Assembly: GCA_902559355.1 (NCBI GenBank)
Contig: CACEHM010000001.1
Coordinates: 209,829-273,828 of the forward strand
Reading direction: 5' to 3'
DNA from: an uncultured Gammaproteobacteria bacterium
GTDB taxonomy: Bacteria; Pseudomonadota; Gammaproteobacteria; GCA-002705445; GCA-002716945
Length of the DNA stretch: 64,000 bases
The position numbers and the translations under genes are program-made. This document shows positions 60,527 to 64,000 of the stretch, piece after piece. Each line of letters opens with the position of its first letter. Positions within the stretch are counted from its first letter, which is position 1. Under the pieces are notes generated by a model. That model saw only the letters and a program-made list of their open reading frames with translations, did no database searches and was not told where the DNA came from.

Positions 60527-61730
60527 ATATTTTTTTAGCTTTTTATTAGTATTTGCCCTAACAGGCTGTGCTGGAATGTCTGACTATGTTAAAAATGTTA
60601 TATCGGATCCTAGAAATGAAAAACTTGTATATAAAACAGATGAGGATTATTCATCAGGTCAGATTGATTTAGTCATACCCCCTAATCTTAATCAGCCAAA
60701 CACTGCAAGCTCATTATCATTGCCAGAAGTTATAGATAACGATAGTAACAAGCTCTTTACAATTGATACAAAGCTTGACGGCATAAAACTTTTTAAGCAA
60801 GGTCAGGATATGTTCTTATCAGTCCAAACTGAGGATAAAATCCTTCTATGGGAGAGAATCAAATCATTCTGGTATGAGGAGGGATTTCAAATTCTTAGCG
60901 AAGATCTGACTATATCATCTATGAGAACTAATTATCTTGAAAACCTTAGTGAAGTTCAACTAGGTACTATACAAAGGTACGTTGGTCGATATGTGCCATT
61001 GCTAGTCTCACCAGAGACAAGAGATAGCTATAAGACAAGAATAGTAAAAAAAGAAAATGGATTTGATATATTGATTTCTCACTATGGTAAAGAGTTTATG
61101 TCAGATGGAGATACAGAATTCAGATGGCAGAATAGACCTAGAGATAAGGAATTTCAAAATGAAATGATTAGCAGGATGTATATATATCTTGGAGGAAATG
61201 AAGCTAAAAACTCAGGGTATATAGTAGCTAAAAGATCAGGTATCAGAAATATAGTCTCTATTTATACTGATGAGAAGGGTCTTCAAACATTGTTTGTCCC
61301 TGATATTTATGAAAGAGTTTATCCAAAAATCATATCTAGTTTAGATATTCTTGGTATAAATATTTTATCTGAGGATGCCTCAGAAGGACTAATTCAAGTA
61401 TCGTTGGGCGATTCCGTGAATAATACAAGCGCACAAGTTTCCAAGGAGTTAGATAAATTACGATCCTTACGAGATAGATCAATAATAACTGAGAGTGAAT
61501 ATCTTGAAAAAAGTAAAATTATTATAAGGAAAAATACAAAAAATGAGAGCCCAGGATTCTTTGATAGATTTTTTGGTAAGGACAACACAGAGACGTTTTC
61601 TTTAAGGTTAACCCAAGGCGGAGAAAACCGTGATTCGACACTTATAACAATTGAAGATGGTGTCTTTAATCAAATGCAATCATTAGCATCAGATGAAGTC
61701 CTCAGAGGATTATACGTTAAACTAAGATAG
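60519..61730 (+). CDS. bamC: Outer membrane assembly lipoprotein BamC
   Basis: Lipobox LTGCAG; follows dapA; DLVIPPNLNQP. Confidence 0.88.
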   Translation: MNKYFFSFLLVFALTGCAGMSDYVKNVISDPRNEKLVYKTDEDYSSGQIDLVIPPNLNQPNTASSLSLPEVIDNDSNKLFTIDTKLDGIKLFKQGQDMFLSVQTEDKILLWERIKSFWYEEGFQILSEDLTISSMRTNYLENLSEVQLGTIQRYVGRYVPLLVSPETRDSYKTRIVKKENGFDILISHYGKEFMSDGDTEFRWQNRPRDKEFQNEMISRMYIYLGGNEAKNSGYIVAKRSGIRNIVSIYTDEKGLQTLFVPDIYERVYPKIISSLDILGINILSEDASEGLIQVSLGDSVNNTSAQVSKELDKLRSLRDRSIITESEYLEKSKIIIRKNTKNESPGFFDRFFGKDNTETFSLRLTQGGENRDSTLITIEDGVFNQMQSLASDEVLRGLYVKLR

Positions 61731-61735
61731 ATTTT

Positions 61736-62545
61736 TTAGTCTTTAACTTTATGAATTTGTGCATATGCGGAGTGATTGTGAATCGATTCAAAATTTTCTG
61801 ATTCAACTGTATATTCTGTTACTCTCTCATCATTCTTAAAATGAACGGCAATATCACGAACCATGTCTTCAACAAACTTTGGATTATCATAAGCTCGCTC
61901 TGTAACAAACTTTTCATCAGGTCTTTTTAAAAGACCGTATAATTCTGATGAAGATTCACTCTCGACGATATCAATTATTTCTTCAATCCAAATGAAATCT
62001 TTTATAGCTACAGTGATAGTCACATGCGATCTTTGATTATGAGCTCCGTATTCAGATATTTTTTTTGAGCATGGACACAAGCTTGTAACTGGAACCAAAA
62101 CTTTCACTTTAAGCTTGGATTTACCATCTTCAATTTCTCCTATAAACGAGACTGTATAGTCAAGGAGACTTTGAACTTTAGAAACTGGAGCAGTTTTGTT
62201 TATAAAATATGGAAACTTCATTTCTATATGACCTGAATCAGCTTCTAAGAGTATTAGCATTTCATCAATCATCTTTCTAAATGAATCAACCGTTATTTGC
62301 TCTTCATGATTATTCAAAATATGAACAAATCTAGACATATGAGTTCCTTTGAAATCATGAGGAAGATTTACATACATATTAAAGTTAGCAATGGTTGATT
62401 GCTGTTTTCCAGATCTTTGTTTTATTACCATAGGATGTAGAATATCTTTTATTCCTACTTTATTGATAGGCATATTTCTTGTATCAGCCTGTCCTTGTGT
62501 ATCTGGTAAATTTGAAATTTCTAATTTTGACTTTGATGTTGACAT
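61736..62545 (-). CDS. folE2: GTP cyclohydrolase FolE2 (type IB)
   Basis: [35 protein letters not shown]. Confidence 0.96.
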   Translation of the reverse strand: MSTSKSKLEISNLPDTQGQADTRNMPINKVGIKDILHPMVIKQRSGKQQSTIANFNMYVNLPHDFKGTHMSRFVHILNNHEEQITVDSFRKMIDEMLILLEADSGHIEMKFPYFINKTAPVSKVQSLLDYTVSFIGEIEDGKSKLKVKVLVPVTSLCPCSKKISEYGAHNQRSHVTITVAIKDFIWIEEIIDIVESESSSELYGLLKRPDEKFVTERAYDNPKFVEDMVRDIAVHFKNDERVTEYTVESENFESIHNHSAYAQIHKVKD

Positions 62546-62549
62546 ATAT

Positions 62550-62918
62550 TCACTCTGTATAAGTTACTGCTGCGTTACTAGTTTCCCACAGTTTTATTTT
62601 ACTGACTTTTATATTATCAGTATTAATATTATTTGATAGTTCTTTATAAATATATTTCGATATATTTTCTGCTGTTGGGTTTTCATTGATAAAAGGTTCT
62701 AAATCGTTGAGAAATTGATGATCTAGATTAGAAATTATTTCTTTAAGGTTATTTTTAATATCTTTAAAATCTATTACCATACCAATTTCATTGGTATTAT
62801 CTCCTTGAACTTCTGCCTCAACAAGCCAGTTATGCCCATGCATTCTTTTACAGTTTCCTGGATGACCATGAAGTATATGGGCTGATGAAAATTCCTTTTT
62901 TACAATTAGCTTAAACAT
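62550..62918 (-). CDS. queD: 6-carboxytetrahydropterin synthase
   Basis: [28 protein letters not shown] with catalytic Cys and three zinc His. Confidence 0.94.
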   Translation of the reverse strand: MFKLIVKKEFSSAHILHGHPGNCKRMHGHNWLVEAEVQGDNTNEIGMVIDFKDIKNNLKEIISNLDHQFLNDLEPFINENPTAENISKYIYKELSNNINTDNIKVSKIKLWETSNAAVTYTE

Positions 62919-64000
62919 TTATTTAATTACTTTTTCGTTTTTAGTGATGTGATTGTATAACTCATTTATTTTTATTTCTAATGATTTCTTGTCTAAACCA
63001 ATTTCTGTATAAAGTTCGTCTTGACTACCATGAGAAATAATTTTGTCAGGGATACCTAAGTTTAGAATATTTATATCTAAACCCTTTTGCATTATATGCT
63101 CATTTACTGCAGAGCCCGCACCTCCTATCAAGACATTATCTTCTAATGTGATGAAATATTTGTGAGTTTTAGACAATTCGTTTATTTTGTTTGTATCTAA
63201 AGGCTTTGCAAATCTCATATCAATGAGCGTTAGTGATAGTCTTTTTGATATATCAAAGACATTATTCAAAAGCTCACCAAATACTAATATTGCTATAGCG
63301 TCTCCTTCACAAACAGTTAATGATTTACCTACTTCAATAGTTTCATCTGTAATTATAACTTCGTTACCAGATGAATTACCTCTTGGATATCTAATTGCAG
63401 ATGGTCCCTCAAACTGTAAACCTGTATTCAACATCATCCACATTTCATTTTCATTGGAGGGTGTCATGATAACAATATTAGGAAGTACTCTCATAAAAGA
63501 AATATCATATATACCATGATGAGTTTCACCATCTGCACCTACTAGGCCTGCTCTATCAATGGCAAACATAACATTTAAATTCTGAAGATTAACATCATGT
63601 ATTAACTGATCATATGCTCTTTGAAGAAATGTTGAATAGATTGCAACGATTGGCTTTAATCCACCAATAGCCAATCCGGCAGCAAGAGTTACGGAGTGTT
63701 GTTCTGCAATACCAACATCGAAAAATCTTTTCGGATAGTTTTCCTCAAATTCCACTAAACCAGAACCTTCTCTCATTGCAGGTGTAATAGCTACAAAATT
63801 TTCATTATATTGAGCTGAATAATTAATCCATTTAGTAAAAATATTTGTATATGTAAGAGAGTTTTTAAGTTTAGGTTTGTCAGCAGCGCCTGTAGCAATA
63901 TCAAATGGCGTGACTCCATGATATTTTATTGGATTTTTCTCCGCTATTTTATAACCTTTACCTTTTTTAGTAATAACATGGAGTAATATCGGACCTTGCT
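62919..64000 (-). CDS. dxs: 1-deoxy-D-xylulose-5-phosphate synthase, partial (5' end outside window)
   Basis: Frame continues past the track start: PILLHVITKKGKGYKIAEKNPIKYHGVTPFD...RFFDVGIAEQHSVTLAAGLA; DRAGLVGADGETHHG. Confidence 0.97.
   Translation of the reverse strand, partial: QGPILLHVITKKGKGYKIAEKNPIKYHGVTPFDIATGAADKPKLKNSLTYTNIFTKWINYSAQYNENFVAITPAMREGSGLVEFEENYPKRFFDVGIAEQHSVTLAAGLAIGGLKPIVAIYSTFLQRAYDQLIHDVNLQNLNVMFAIDRAGLVGADGETHHGIYDISFMRVLPNIVIMTPSNENEMWMMLNTGLQFEGPSAIRYPRGNSSGNEVIITDETIEVGKSLTVCEGDAIAILVFGELLNNVFDISKRLSLTLIDMRFAKPLDTNKINELSKTHKYFITLEDNVLIGGAGSAVNEHIMQKGLDINILNLGIPDKIISHGSQDELYTEIGLDKKSLEIKINELYNHITKNEKVIK

Overview
AT-rich window that looks like a streamlined marine gammaproteobacterium (inferred from gene content and order; not verified). 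Three parts stand out. (1) ~1-17 kb is a core block: dinB, bolA, rsmJ, mreDCB, gatBAC, prmC, prfA, hemA, ispE, tRNA-Gln, prs, rplY, pth, ychF and a CAT-anticodon tRNA. (2) ~17-34 kb is an accessory region. It holds a DUF4116 repeat protein, a five-ORF operon with a Cas4-like Fe-S nuclease, a zinc-finger/TerB protein paired with a TM-PDZ protein, a DsrC-family protein retaining only one of the two classical cysteines, several very small membrane proteins, a CsoR/MerT/HMA/beta-barrel metal operon with a matching palindrome, and a His-rich protein next to a ZnuD-like TonB receptor. (3) ~34-64 kb is mostly core: ccmDEFGHI, trhO, moa genes, argG, purNM, hda, a short proS, dapA, bamC, folE2, queD and dxs. 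Inside it, at 40.5-46.1 kb, is an unusual cluster: CDP-alcohol phosphatidyltransferase, zinc-ligand-less MDR dehydrogenase, PTPS homologue lacking the catalytic Cys and one zinc His, glycosyltransferase, methyltransferase, UPF0104 membrane protein and RibD-type reductase. This cluster is the best candidate for an undescribed pathway. It would make a modified pterin or pterin-like product, possibly glycosylated or membrane-linked. All family calls are by eye; no searches were run.
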